Part shown: positions 13,486 through 27,400 of the stretch, one piece after another
Position numbering within the stretch: the first letter of the stretch is position 1
How the letters are laid out: each line of letters opens with the position of its first letter
Assembly (NCBI GenBank): GCA_024663395.1
Contig: JANFAH010000055.1
Span: forward strand, 1 to 64,000
Direction of reading: 5' to 3'
From: Pisolithus tinctorius
Taxonomy: Eukaryota > Basidiomycota > Agaricomycetes > Boletales > Pisolithaceae
Length of the DNA: 64,000 nt
Notes under the pieces: model-generated
What the model saw: only the letters and a program-made list of their open reading frames with translations
The model's database searches: none
Told to the model about the DNA's origin: nothing
Program-made: the position numbers and the translations under genes

Positions 13486-14514
13486 TTACTTCGTGGCCTC
13501 CAAGAACCTGCATTCCGCCTCCTTGAAGTTGATGACATTCCAAATGGCGTTGAGATACTGTCAACTTAATTGAGAATCTAGAGCGTAACAACGTAACATA
13601 ATCAACTTACGTCCACCTTCACATTGTAATACTGCCCATGCAAACCTATTCAGACGATATCCGACGGGCCGAGCTAGAATGCTCACCTGGAGATAGAATG
13701 CCTACAAAGAAAATTTCAGCGTGCTTCTAGAATTAGATATGTTATACACACATGTTCCCAGATGTCAACACCGATGATCGGAGTTAGCGCTGCGAACGGA
13801 ACGTGAGCCGTGATATGCAGTCTATGACTAAGCCCCATACACATGAGAGGGTCCTGGTTAGCCGTCGTTGCAATCTCGAGCTTTTGCGTGTCCCGATTAT
13901 AGCCCTGTCATAGAGTTGAGATGGCGGCATCGCAGAATAGCCTGACATGATACCTACAAGCCATCCCCAACCACTGCCTTGTATCCCGGCAGTAGCAGCG
14001 TTGAATCTTTTTTTGAACCCGTCCACAGATCCGAAGTCGCGCTCCAAAGCGTCTTTTAAGGGCCCTTCAAACAACTTACCACCGTTCTCGTTGACGGGGG
14101 AAAGATTTTTCCAGAAGAGTGAGTGGTTAATGTGGCCTGTATCATTGCTTGTCAGTGGTGCTCCTTCGATATCATTGTCTTACTCACCGCCACCGTTAAA
14201 CTTGAGAGCAGACTGTAAAGCGATTTTCTCCGTCACCGACTTCGACTTAGCGTACGCTTCTTCAGCAGCGTTCAATCCATTGACGTATGTCTGGTGATGT
14301 TTCGTGTGGTGCAGCTTCATAATCTGCTCGGAAATATGGGGCTCGAGGGCCTAGGATGTCCATTTCACTAAGCTGGGTGTCTTAGCGTCCGACAGTACCC
14401 GACACCACTCACGTTGTAGGCATAAGGCAGCTCGGGAAGGGTATGCAAAGAAGCATTACGAGCCACAAACATGCGGGTCAGCGAAGGTCTCAAAGCATTC
14501 CTGATGTACAACAT
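13486..14514 (-). CDS. SOD2: mitochondrial Mn superoxide dismutase
   Basis: Dismutates superoxide to oxygen and hydrogen peroxide in the mitochondrial matrix. Exons: 14413-14514, 14188-14350, 13958-14136, 13841-13904, 13752-13789, 13687-13701, 13611-13631, 13486-13557. The sum is 654 nt (217 residues). The first ~25 residues are Arg- and Ser-rich without acidic residues, like a mitochondrial targeting peptide. After it come the [13 protein letters not shown] start of the mature enzyme, the metal-binding His in [11 protein letters not shown], His in HINHSLFW, and the DIWEHAFY signature with Asp and His ligands, which is split between a 38-nt and a 15-nt exon. GSGWGWL and [11 protein letters not shown] are also present. 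Two microexons (15 and 21 nt) follow each other near the 3' end. The gene appears complete. Confidence 0.96.
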
Positions 14515-16583
14515 CGTGATGGTTCCAGTGAGAGCACTACTCCAGCCTGCCAACTGAGGAGGTCGTCGTCGAACGGCCGCTCCCACTGCGTCATAACTCC
14601 CACACATGCGGGTCACGTGACCATTCAAATAGTCGATATTGAAGTCAAATCCAAGCACTCAAGTAGTACTCCTCCCACAAGGATGAAAGAAAGAGTAAGG
14701 GGTTTCAATGATACCCCTCGTGCTAGCGAGAGTTCCAGGTGCTTTTGCAGCGCCACTGTGCTACCAACTGCTACCAATCAGGTATTATTTGCACTGGATG
14801 TTTAGTTTCCCGGTTGAAGGTAGCCTCACCATCAGTGACCATGGTGCAAATTCATGAAATATATATTTCTTGCAATTTGCATCACTCTCCGGGGACGTCG
14901 GGGCAGATTGCGAACCATTGCGTGGTATGTATGTACGAGGGGGTAAACGGATATCCACAACTGCGTGCGCAGTGTGGGTAGGGGTAGGATCTTCAAATCT
15001 TCAGATTTGACGTCGTGAGTATGCCAGTAACATCACCCATTCACCTCCCCACCGCACGACGGCGCAACCTCCGGAATTGAGGTTGCCATGTAGACACAGA
15101 ACACACTCACACTGCTAAACGTGTTCCTTCCCGAGGGCCGAGGAGGACTTGTGCACCACCGTCGGGTGTGAAGCAACCCATCCGCGGTTAACGCGGTAGG
15201 GCGCATGGACACGATAACATCTTGTGAAGAATCGCCGCTCGGACAAATTCGATTGGAATGTGGAGAAGGCTTCTTTGAAATCTCGACGGTAACATGTACT
15301 CTAAGTTGGAGTGTTGCGCACCCAAGCCGAGGGATTCGATCGTGTGTAAGCGCCCTCTTGGTTGTCAGTGCAAGTCTCAAGGGAAAACACCTTACCATAT
15401 TCTCCGATCGGAGACATCGGCCTGGGAACGAGACCGACTTACCATGTAATCCATGAAAGGAGGAAGTACACGGATGGTTTGTTGACCGACATCATTCGAC
15501 GCATTGCACCTTTGTCAGCCTGTAAGGGATACGGACTAGCAGATATGAGGACCACATCGGTTATATGATATGATGCTAAAACAGACCAAGTGAACTCCTT
15601 AGCCAGATCCCGTCCGCAGTCGCAGCCACAGCCGTCTATCGCGCCGATCAACAGATGGATTCCCACCCTATCGTGGTTCGTGATGATGTCGAAGTCAACA
15701 TCCTGCCTGCCTCTTGCCCGCCGCCACCGCCGCCACCCGCCGCATCAATACACCATATCGGTGGATATACGCACCTTATCAGAACCCCATATTCGAGGCA
15801 TGGGATGAAATGCCATCCGGAATCATATGCATATACATCAGGCACCTAGGGTCGGCAATGAATCGAAAGGACCCGCCTGCCAATGGCTCAATGGGGAGAG
15901 GGTTAGCAGTGCTATCCTTACGATAAGCAGTCTTGCTATGCGGCAATAACTTACCACCTCAATATGTGCGTGAGTGATTGGCGCGCACGGTGCGGTTCCT
16001 TCCCACTCTATCATGATTGATGTCGAAGCTAACCCAAAGCCGGGAGACTGGACCGCACCGTAACGTTTATTAGTGAGCGCGCGCTGCATTGCCACTGCGC
16101 ATGGGTCCGAGCCTGTATCTTAGTTTGACTCTGGTGAGTCAAGATTCAAAAAGTAATAAGAGTGCACGTGTGAGTCTGGATACGTCAAGCTCTGAAGGGC
16201 GCTGAATTGTGCCAAAGCGCCGAAGATTTGATTTAGTATTTTTGATCGAGTTTCTCTCACAAAGCGCCATCATTTGATAGTACACGTTTTTGTCATTTAC
16301 CATGTATCTATCTTTCTGGAAATTAGTGACAGCAGTCATGTACATGTGCATGATCCACAGTGGACGACAGGGGAAAGGAAAAAAAAAAAGAAGAGCAGAC
16401 AAACGATGGAGTTGCGCGAAAGACGAAAGAACTTTCAAACTAGAAAGCATCAAAAGGTGAGAGCAAAGAACGAAACACATACATAAGTCAAAAGAACACC
16501 AAAAAAAAAGTAATAATGATTAGGCAGCGAATCGATTGAAACGTCCACGAGGAAAAGAGAGAGTGCAAAATGACATCAAACAT
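14515..16583. other. region without an assigned gene
   Basis: About 2 kb between SOD2 and the SET3-like gene. On the minus strand, 15439-16095 has reading segments that look more protein-like than the rest (for example IHLLIGAIDGCG near 15640 and THAHIEV near 15960), with candidate donor sites, but no continuous gene could be assembled and no family was recognised. A C-rich tract coding for proline on the plus strand lies at 15719-15740. Confidence 0.3.
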
Positions 16584-19500
16584 TCACCTCCCCCATCCAG
16601 TGCTTCCAGCCCTTCCTCTCGGCCTCGACGACGCGCTCCACGATCTATCGCGCTCCCTGTCTAGCCTATCGCGATCCGCCGACGGTCCTCGAGGAATATA
16701 CTGGGATCCCGAATACGGTCTCGGAGGTGGCGGTGGGTACGATGATTGGTTCATAGTTCCCCTGAGTGCACGTGGCCCGCTAGGCAATGGCCGGGAAAGA
16801 GCGTTGGTACCGACTGAAGAAGATGGTCCAGGACCTGGACCTGAACGCGGGGGTGGCGGTGGTGGTGGTCGCCGAGAAGACGACGGACCAGGGCTGTACC
16901 CTGGCGAGGGTGCGCGGGGCGCTTGAAACGATCGTGGTTGCGTCGGTGGCGTGTGTGAGCGGGGGACATACGATTTAGAGAACGCGGAACTAAGGATTTC
17001 TCCATCTTCATGAGAGACTCGACGAGACGCAGAACTCTGATAAGTAGCACGAGGATATTGACTTGGGTGAGAAGGTAAAGAGGCAGAAACGGAGGTGGCA
17101 CGAGAGTTAGACGTGGAAGAGGTGGACATGGAACTGGGAGTAGGGGCAGGAGTAGGAACAGGGACAAGGGAAGCAGAAGCAGAAGCACCGCTGTCAACAT
17201 GGTTTGCTGAAGCCGCGAGGCTGTTCAATGGTGGGGGTGGGGGATCAGGTGCGAAGCTCACAACATCATGCATACGATCATTGCATCCGGTAGCTCCATT
17301 GGGTAGAGCGTCATCCCTAGCCTCAAACTTCTCCGCGGAAGCTTGATCAGCAACTGGACTACCTTTCGTCTGTGTCTGGATCACTTGACTTTCGTCCGGG
17401 ACGCGCAGCGGCGTAAGCGGTGGCAGTGGCAGGGGAGAAGATTGACATCCTTCCGTACTAACCCCTCTTTCCTGGCACGACCAAGGTTCGCTCGATGATG
17501 ACGATTCCTGGCGATCAAGGTGCTGCTGAGAAATTTCGGGAGGTGCGACGTCATCTTGGTCCGTGCGGACGACATCCCCAGCTGCGTTCACAGCACTCAG
17601 GTCGTCATCGCCGTTCAGGTCCACATCAGGCACAGTCACCGAAATTTGTGGGCCATCACGTTCACGTTCACCCGGGGCACTGGTAGCTTCTGCGGACTCA
17701 GCAACCGAGCTTCCGCTTTCGTCCCCTACTGGCCCTGGGCTGGGTGGCAGCGCCAAATATGCGGAGGGACTAGCCGGAGATAGTACACTCTTGGCCGCCA
17801 TTTCCTCTTCGCGCTGCTTCTTTTTCCGCAGGACGAAGTCCTTGAGTGACATCTTGACCTTGGGAGGCGGGGGGGGTGAGGGTACTCGTGCAGGCTGCGA
17901 TGGCTCAGGCTCAGGCTCAGAGTGGTGTGGTGTAGGTGTATGTGGGGGTTGGGGTTCCGCGCAGAGTGTCTCCGGTTCCATCGGAACGTCCACCGGTTGA
18001 GGTGACTGGTCTGAAAGGGGTTGTTCATGACGTGACCCCGATTCAAATGGCGGGATTGATGGAGCGTCAGTGCAGGGAGACGTATCACCAGACTGATGCG
18101 TGGGACGTTGGTCACCGTGGGAGTTTTCCAACCCGGGGTGATAGTGGTCAGAAGAACATGCCGACGTAACACGCTGTTCATCCGACACGTCCCCTGACAC
18201 GTCCACATCAACATCCATCGCCTCGTTCACCTCCCGAGACTCGTTTCCTCCGGTGTCGGCATCAGCGTTTACACCATCAAGCCCGTCCACACCCCCTACA
18301 ATATCGACCTCGTCTTCAACGTTCCGCAGCACGTTAACGTTAACATGGACATCGTTCCCGTTTGTCAACGACGGTAATCCGCCAAGAACTTCAGGGGACA
18401 CAAACCGGACACGGTGTGTTTCAGTGCTGGAGGAACGCCAATTAACATCTGCCTGCGAGTCTTGCACCAGCGAGGAGGGGGAGCAGTCGTCAGTTTGCAC
18501 AGCGGGCGGTATCGTACCATCACAGTGCGACCGTGCTTCCGAGCGTGAGGAAGAGGGCATGCTGGTGGGAGTAGACGGTGATGGCTGATCTACCGTCGAT
18601 CGCTCTGACGAAACAGAACTGAGCGACAGAACCGGTCCGTTTTGTGATATCGTAGCGCCACCATCAGGCGAGAACAGCGAAAGCTTCGAGAAGGGTACAG
18701 AGGGTGACATACTTGCCAGCGTGTGCGGATACAATTGCTGCTGCTGGTACTGAGGCTGAGGTGGCGTGGGCTGTGAAAGCTGCACCGCTGATACTGGTGT
18801 AAGATGAAGTTCACTATGTGTCTGCGGGGAACTCGTCGTACGCGATGGCATCCATCGTGGAGGTATACGCGGTGGATCTGGCACGTTCTTCGCGGTCGTA
18901 TTACTCGGCTGATGAGGCGAAGAACTTCGAGGGTGCGGGAAGGCTTGAGAATGCGCATGCGCGAGGGAGGATATCGTTGTGGGATCCAGTGATGCCGGCA
19001 TTGGCGGGGGTGGCATCTGACGAGTATCTGAAAGAATAAACGGGGTGAAAATGAGTTACCAGTCATGATCAACACGTTAGGCAATGAAAACTCACCATCC
19101 GTCGTATCCTCTCCCTCCGTCTCCGTATCAAACTCTGTTTCCATTGCACTCGTCCCATCCACTTCATGCCCTGCTTTTCCGTGGCTAGAGGTAGATATCG
19201 GACTCTCGGCGTTCGTGATTGTTGGGCTCCGTGACGGCCCCGGTTGTTGTGACCACGGCTTACGCATGCGCGGTGGAAGAACATGTTCCTCGCCAGGAGG
19301 ACCGTCGTCTGCGGGAGGAGAGCAAACACAGTCAGCAAGACTGGCCCAAAACGTAAAAGCCGCGTCACTGAGCACACGACTGACCTATGCAATCCACCTC
19401 TCCGTTCCGCTCCGCCTTGGCCCCACTTGTACGCTGGCTCCTGCCTCCACCATTTCCAACCACATCCACGTACACGTCCTCATCCTCTCCTCCAAGTCCC

Positions 19501-22500
19501 GCCGACCATCCCAGACTCGAAGGTACGACTTCGACGCCACACCACCCTCCACTCATCGGCGCCCTCTCGCGCGTCCTAAATCCCCGCTGGACACCTACAA
19601 GCGGACCCAAATCCACATGTCTGGTCTTCTCTGCATTGGTCCCGTCCTTCGCCTTCTTCCGACGTTTGCGATGCGATGATGGGTTGTTGATCGAGTTCGC
19701 TCCATTGGTGCTTGGGCCCTTGCAGTTGACAGTAACACCGATGCCATCAGCTCCATTCATCCCTCTCGCACCGGATTCTCCCTCGGAATCCGTAGCCTCC
19801 AAATCAACAATCACATCCTCCCCTTCTCCTTCCCTCCCATGTCCAACGTTCATCATTCTTCCATTGCAGTCACCACCACCTTCCTCTTCTTCCTGATCAT
19901 CAGTCTCCCACTCCGATCCAGAGGCTTCACCTCCAGGCCAAGGCCACCTCCCTTCCGCAACTCTTTCCATCACGCGTACTGCACAATCCCGCGTTGACGA
20001 GCCACATGCACATGTTGTGAACGTACTGCTAAGCGCATGAAGAATGGAGGTGCATTGGGCGCGAAGATAGTGCAGATGGGCTGGGCTATGGGTACGCGGA
20101 GCGGGTACGGTTCGGGAAGTATCCATGGGGTCACATCCGTTGGGTGCAATAGAAAGAGTGGAAAGGAACATCGTCAGCGCCAGACAAAACAGGTCAGCAA
20201 GGAAGAAAGTATGGGAAAAAGATGAACTCACCCAAACATTCCAGGACTCTCAATTAGAGCCGGCAGCATGTGCACCGCATGTCCATCGTCCCATTCCCAC
20301 CCTAACACGATTTCCTCGTCCGCTCTCAAGTCTCTCAGGGCAAATAACCCAAACGATAACGTTGTCGAATCTTCGTTGTCAGAGGAAGTGTCGGATGGGG
20401 ACGGAGGTGGAGGAGGGGCATCGGAGTCGTCCTCGGTGGGGGAATGTATAGCCCCATTGCCGTTCGTTGTGGTGCTCGTGGTTGACGTGCAGCCATCTCG
20501 GTGTCGACGGGCTTTCTGTTCGTTATCGCTTTCTCTGTCCCCACCTTCTCCTTTTTTCTTCCTTCGTCTCCCACCACCACATATCACAGGCCTGACCACC
20601 GCGTTTGGCCAGCACCCGCATCGTGCCCATCTCCCTTTGCCAAGACTTTCGTCTGCTGCGGGAGTGGCAGCGGCACATTTTCCCTTCTGTCCCCCTGCTT
20701 CTCTCTCCTCGGACCCATTCGTGCTCTCCGCTCTTTTCCCTTTGTTGTGCACATTTAATGTCGTCCCACGCCCACCGAGTTCGCGCGCATCTACACCCAC
20801 ACACCAACCTCCACCCACTAATCTCACCTGTGGCTTCCCCATCCCCAAGTGCGCATACCCATTCAGTGGATCAGCGAGGTACGCCGAAGAAGGAAGGATA
20901 GTGGCTGTGTAGGGACTCAGGAGCGTGTTGGAAGGGATGGCGATAGTGTCGTTGTTCCTGGAGCTGTCAGTAGGTCCATGTGAAGCGGTTCCTAATGCGG
21001 TACCCGATGCTGATGCCGACCCAGACATTATTGACGATTGTGGCAGACGCGCTGTTGGTCCCACGAACAACTTCGGCGAAGGCGGACGCAACAGATGCGG
21101 GGGTGTATGCCCAGAATTCACTCCGTTGCCACCTACATGCGAGCACAAGTATGAGGAGGGTGAAGCATCGGAAGGACAGGTTTTTAGCACAGTTGGTGGG
21201 AGCATCACGTCGATGCCGTCGTCGACAATGACAGGGGTGGTGTTATCGAGTGGGGACATGGAGTATCCGTGTCGGTCCTTGTACCTAGACCAGAATGTGT
21301 TTACCTGACAAAAAAGGAGGGATGATGAGAGAACGTACCCTTGACTATCGACACGGACATAGCCTCCATCAATGTAAGTCCTGGGTGGTACGACTGGAAT
21401 GGGCGGGTTAAGAGCTGTTACGCCCCTCCATGCCTTCGCTACTTTCAACAGTTGAGCATGCGTCGAAGGATGAGAGTAGGCGTCCGGCGGGAACACATCG
21501 GTAATACGTGAGCTGGAAGTGGAACTGACGATAGTTGTGTGAGACAATCAAGCAAGAATATCCAAATGAAAACGAGACCTACGGTTGAGATATGCGGGAC
21601 GAACTTGGGTGGGCAGTGTCGGGGCCTGTAGGAGGGTTGGCATTTAGCGCGGCCAACGCATTGGCCGAGCTCGATGGACCCGCTGGATTCAAGATCGATG
21701 CTCGTCTCCTCTTCTTAGTTGCGTTTGGGGCAGTACTATCTGTGGCAAGCGTAGTAATGCCACTCGATCGTCGCGGTTTTTTCTCCATTCCTGGACTGGT
21801 TCTACGTCGGGAACCCGGTTTTCGAGGCTGGTCTTCCCCGGGGACACTATCCAGATGTGGCACGTTTCCATTGGGCCCGTTTCTCATCTTCAGGGTTTTC
21901 AGTCGCTTGCGTTGTAGTTTAACGGCTCTCTCTCTCTGCTCCTCGTCGATACTGCCACCCTGACATACCCAACACCGCCATTCCTCTGGTACGCCCCCCT
22001 CGACGATGCCGAAACAGGCAGCATGACACCACCGTGAGCAGACGTCGCATGCGATCGAGAACCCGTCATCGTAGGTGAATCCGCAGATGCAGGAGATGTC
22101 ATCTGCGTCTGTAGACGGTGGTGGATCTGGGTGTGTGTGGTTTGAGTGGGGTGGATGAGACGAGAGCGGGGATGCGCCGTGGGATGGTCGGTGAGACGGT
22201 AGTGAAGGAGAGCGGAAAGTGGTCTGCGAGAGAAGAGATGGGTGGGGCGAAGTGAGAGGTGGGTGAGAGAACGTCGTCGTCGGTGAAGGCGTCGTCAACA
22301 GTGGACTTGCCAGTTTCGTCGGATGAGACTTGGCGACGTTGCTCGGAGACGGCTGCTTTCGCTTGAGCGGTATCAACGAGGGCGGTACGGTATGGTGTCC
22401 ATGTCCATGGTGGGATGGGGTGCCACTGTGAGCGTCAAAGACCTGAATGTGGTGGTTGAGAGGAGAGAGTCCGAGCAGACCCAGGGCAGCCTCTGTCGCA

Positions 22501-22514
22501 TCGCTGTTCATCAC
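16584..22514 (-). CDS. SET3: SET3-like chromatin regulator (PHD finger + SET domain)
   Basis: Likely the scaffold of a Set3-type histone deacetylase complex. Exons: 21583-22514, 21339-21524, 20232-21284, 19385-20085, 19096-19308, 16584-19027. The sum is 5529 nt (1842 residues). A PHD zinc finger lies at about residues 141-187 (CICGFTYDDGFSIACDVC to CWVC). The SET region runs from about 311 to 760, with CWPNAVVRP (the CxPN core), FGLFALRDLRADEEIVLGW and the post-SET stretch STFTTCACG. A Set3-type motif MSLKDFVLRKKKQREEE lies near residue 1415 in a long Pro/Ser-rich, disordered C-terminal half. A Lys/Arg-rich insert of more than 100 residues splits the SET domain. The 54-nt intron at 21285-21338 is in frame, so retention is possible. 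Set3-type SET domains usually lack methyltransferase activity; that is family knowledge, not visible here. Confidence 0.85.
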
Positions 22515-24486
22515 ACGTCAAGGTAGCCAGCTAGCGGTTCAATACGAGCTCGTCGTCGTTGTGTTGGTCGTCCTCGTCCCCGTCGTTGTCGTTGATGATT
22601 TGGTTGTTCTTTTTTTCTTCGTCGCCTTTTTCTCCCCTTCTCTTTTGTTTCGATTTGGTTGGAGGCCCTCGTATATTCCAGACCTCCACCGGCACTGATT
22701 CACTCTGGATGAGTTCGTTAGAGTGAGAAAAAGAAGTGAAACCGAGTTGCAACTGGTAGAGTTGCCCCCCCTTCCTGACCGGACTGGTCGAGTGTCTGTT
22801 CCCTCACATGGCTCACCACCCTGACACCAAAACACATCACAACAACATCCTTGCATCCACACCCCGACGACAACGATGACGACGCATTTCCATCCAAGCC
22901 AAGACGGAAACGGGGCACCCTGGATAGTTCGGATCATCCAGTGGGGCCACTACGCTTGCAGATAACGCCCATGCTTGTTTCACTATCGCCATCCAATTCA
23001 TCACCGGCTGACTGGCATGTGGCTACTCGATCGCAGACAATCCCGTCTTCGAACCCCAGAACATTCCCTGCGCAGTTCACCGTTAGGCGGACCCATCCAT
23101 GTTCCCCGAACAGATCGAAAACACCGCACAGTGGATTTCTGCCGCTACACATCCACAGTCAACCATATCCGGCGTTTCTGGTCGTGTTTATTCGACATAT
23201 ACTTGTACCACCCCAAGGACTACGCCTTCGTGCTGAAAGTACTTTGTCGCATCGATAGAAGGTCGCCGTACCGAGTGTCACCCCGCAGTGGAACGCTCCG
23301 TCGTAGTAATCCCTCCGTCACTTTGCAACGCTATGTGGTGTAGGTGTCCAGAGTTTGCGAGTCGCCTAGTGTTCACTAGCCTCGGCCCAGACCATTGCGC
23401 GCGTAGTTCACCGTCTCGTGTAACGTAGGCGGATCATGCTAAACCATACATGCATTTGATCCACAGGGCACGGTGGTGTGTGCAGGCTATGTAGGCCATC
23501 TCTGTCAGTCGACGTACGAAGCGTAAAAACATTGTCATCATCTCAAGTTCCAGTTACGAATTGGGACACGTTTTGTAGTTGTTCAACTACTTGAATACGC
23601 CCATACTACCCAAAGCGCTGTAGTTGCCTATCCTTGTTTTTTTAAGGTCGAGTTGATCGATAGGAGGTTCTTGTGCATCCATTTGATCTTCCCCTCGGCG
23701 CTGTCTATTTTTCAAAAATGTGGGCCCCTGATGGTCGTGTCCTCACTTTCCCCCGATTTCAGCAACTGCGAACACGGTGCAAAACATATTCCTGGTCTGA
23801 AAACTGTTTGGTTCCCGAGTTTTCGCTGGACTGAGATGACCAGGCTGTCTGTTTTTGGAAGTAATCTTATGGTGAACGTCGTACTTAATGTCGTGCTTGA
23901 ATCATGGCGAGCAATATTGATCAGGGTACTCAGGTGCAAACGCACATGGACAGTGGCACGCGCCACTTGGTGGTTGACATTACAGACGAGGTCGGTTCTC
24001 GTGGTTTCCTACGAGTTTCGATGGGACTCGCCCTCAGTACCGTGCCATCCCCATCACTGGGGTCATTGTCCACTTCCTCGGTAATATTCACAGGGTCTGG
24101 TCATGCAGGGGATGCCGCAATCGCTCTCCACCACGAAGTGTATCCCCACCAAGAAGGAAGTCTATAAATTCTGCCCCAAGTGCCAATTGTTCTCTTATGA
24201 CTTGCGTCCACTCCTGCTCATCTGCATACCCTCATGGATATCACTATCCCCATGTCGACAGCAATCTCACACTCGCCACCGTCTCACCTTCCCACGTCCA
24301 CATCAATAACTTTGATTAACACAAAGCCACTGGTCAACCCAGAAATGTTCAATGACTGTCAGATTATCTTCCTCTACATCGAAAATAGGCATTCTACTGT
24401 ACATGTCATCTGCCATGTAAAAAGTCCCTACTGTTGCTACTTGTAGAGTCCGGGAGTGCCTAGAGGGCCTTCTTCCTGTTATAGAA
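22515..24486. other. divergent intergenic region
   Basis: About 2 kb between the starts of the SET3-like gene (minus) and the P-loop/TPR/HET gene (plus), so it should carry both promoters. Several ORFs of 60-143 codons exist on both strands (for example 23653-24084 +), but none has a motif or a supportable exon structure. Confidence 0.4.
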
Positions 24487-27400
24487 ATGTCACCACAATG
24501 TGACCATGTGCCAGGGTGTGTGCTATGCAGCACTGAATGTGAACTTCCATCTTTTGCACATCCAATGCCTTTTTCTCAGGACTTGCTTTCAGATTTCAAG
24601 GGAACATCACAAGTGGAAGAAAATGACTTCGTAATTTTGTGAGTGACGACCAGCACCTCCTTGTCTATCTCTCTAGCATTGGTCTGACTAACCTTGTTCC
24701 CGCTTGTTTCCTAGTGTTGTCGGCCCTTTCGGGTCAGGAAAGACCTGGGTACGTAGCTTGACATGTTGATATGCCCATCATTAATGATGTCTCACTGACT
24801 GCTTAGTTTACCAGAACATTTTGCCAAAATGACGATGTACAAGTTGGCAGGGAGAGCGAAAAAATTTGCACTAAATATGTGCAAGCACTCAGGTGCAATT
24901 TTGGAAGTGATCTGAACAGCGTCGTAGTTGTGGATACGCCGTCCTTCCACACCGATGTCGAAGGTTTCGATCCGGAACGTGTCATGACCAACTGGATAAG
25001 ATCGAGGTATGTAAGTCCAACGAGTGCATCTTCATGCCCTTTAAAGTACTGCTCCAGGTTTAACAAGCATTGCTGTGGTTCCGCAATCCTCTTTCTCCAT
25101 TGCCTCTTCTGGGATCCGGGACATGAAGACGTGCTCATGACGCGGCATCTCGAGGCGCTCGCGAGCGCCTTTTCCAGGGAGTTCACTCCCCCGTCACGCG
25201 TTTATGTCTTGCCGACGAAGGCACCAGCCATTATCCTTAAGCAAAAAACGGTGGATATGCGGTTGTCAGAACTAGAGAGCATGGTAGTGTCTTTGAATGG
25301 GGGTAACAATTGGCAAGTGTCGATGCTCCCGGAGGTGTTCACGGGTCGGCCGGAAGCAGCAGCAAGTGTGGTGCAGTCCATCATCAACGATATGACGAAC
25401 GACAAGGTACATTACTCCAGCGCACTTATCCATCTGACACAATAACTGTATCCCCCGTTCCAATATAGGCTGGCGGAATTATCATCCCTTCGAGAACTAG
25501 TTTAAGGCACAACTACCCAGATAGCTGTCCTACTGCCAACTATCCTGCTGGTCCCATTCGCGAACATTCCAGGAAAGAGACGAGCGACTACTCAGGCAAG
25601 ATGATCAGATCCAAGCGCGCTGCATTACAATCCATTCCGCCAGGACACCCACAACGCCTCTCAGCTCTCGTCGACCTAGGCAATCTTCTTAATGAACAGC
25701 TCAGGAAACAGGGGCAGCAAGGAGATTTAGGCGAAGTAATTGCCCTCAAGCGAGCTGCCCTTGAACTCATCCCCTTGGATGCCCCAGATCGTATTGCAGC
25801 TCTAGCTGAACTCACTAATCTCGTCTCCCGACGGTTCCGTGAGGATCCAGAATTGGATGAGATTGTCGTGCTCCATCGGATTGCGTTGGAACTCACTCCC
25901 CCGGGACATCCAGATCGCCGTTCAGCTCTCATCAATCTGGCCGATACCCTTTTTGAGCGGTTCAAAAAGGGGCGGCTGAAAGCAGATTTGGACGAAATTA
26001 TTACGCTTAGGCGGGCTGCAATGGAACTCACTCCACTTGGATCCCAAGATTACTACGCAACACTCACCAACTTTGCTGACTTCCTCTGTAAAGGGTTCGA
26101 CGAGGGAGGGTGGGATGTAGAGCTAGACAAGATTATTGCCCTCCGTCGGGACGCACTGGAACTCACGCCCCCGGGCCACCTGCAACGCCGCTCAGCTCTG
26201 GTCAACCTGGCTGATCCGCTCTCTCAACGGTTCAAAAGGGATGGGATGAAGGCAGATTTGGATATGGCCATATCGCTCAAGCGGGCTGCATTGGAACTCA
26301 CCCCTCTTGAAGACCTAGACCGCTATTCAGCTCTCATTGATCTCGCCGACCTCCTCTCTCGACGGTTTGGCAAGGAAGCTGCACTCGACGAGATCGTCAC
26401 ACTTCGACGAGCTGCCCTAGACCTCACTCCCAAGGGACATTCTCAGCGTCGCTCCGCTCTCGTTAACGTGGCTGATCCACTTTCTGAACGATCCAGGAAG
26501 GGGGGAAAGAAGGTTGATTTGGACGAGACCATTAGCCTCCAGAAAGCTGCGTTGGGATCCATGCCCTCGGGGTCCTTGGAGCGACGTTCAATTCTCGCTC
26601 GACTCAGCGATCACCTTTGCCAGCGGTTCAAGAGGGATGGTACTATCTCAGATTTGGCGGAAGTCATCGCACTCCAACGTGCTGTGTTGGAATTGACTCC
26701 CGAGGGTCCCGATCGCCGCTTGGCTCTCATCGATCTCATTGACCGCTTGTGGGACAGGTTCAGAATTGAAGGGGGGAAGGAAGATTTGGACGAGATGATC
26801 TCATTCCAACGAGCGGTATTGGAAAGCACTCCATCGGATCATCCAGATCACCGCTCGGCTCTCATCGACCTAGCTTCTCTCCTCTCTCAGCGGTTCAGCA
26901 AGGAAAAGATGAAATCTGATTTAGATCTGATTATCTCGCTCTGGCGGAATGTGCAGGAGCTAACTCCCCCGGAAGACCCGGGTCATCTTTCAGCTCTCAG
27001 CTATCTCGCTGATCTTCTTGAAACGCGGTTTGGGGAGGGTGGCGCCGCGGAAGATTTGGACGAGATCATCCCACTCACACGAAATCTATTGGACTCCACG
27101 CCCTCGGGAGACCCAAAGAGACGACCGATCCTCCTCAAGCTCGCTCATTACCTTAGTGTGCGATTCAAGTTACAAGGCTCCACGGCAGATTTGACGGAAA
27201 TCATCCTCATCCAACGTGTCGTTCTGAGGGCTACCCCCCCTGAACACCCGGATCGCTTCAGAACCCTAGTCAATCTGGCTGACTGCCTTTCTGACCGGTT
27301 TAAGAGAGGAGGAGACAAGGTAGACTTGGATAAGATCATCACCCTCAGACGAGCGGCATTGGAATGTATACCCTCCGGAGATGCAAGACGACGGTCGATA

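Noticed and set aside
20268..20912. 214-codon plus-strand ORF within the SET3-like gene
   Set aside because: Antisense to the SET-domain exon; composition is the complement of the Ser/Pro-rich coding strand.
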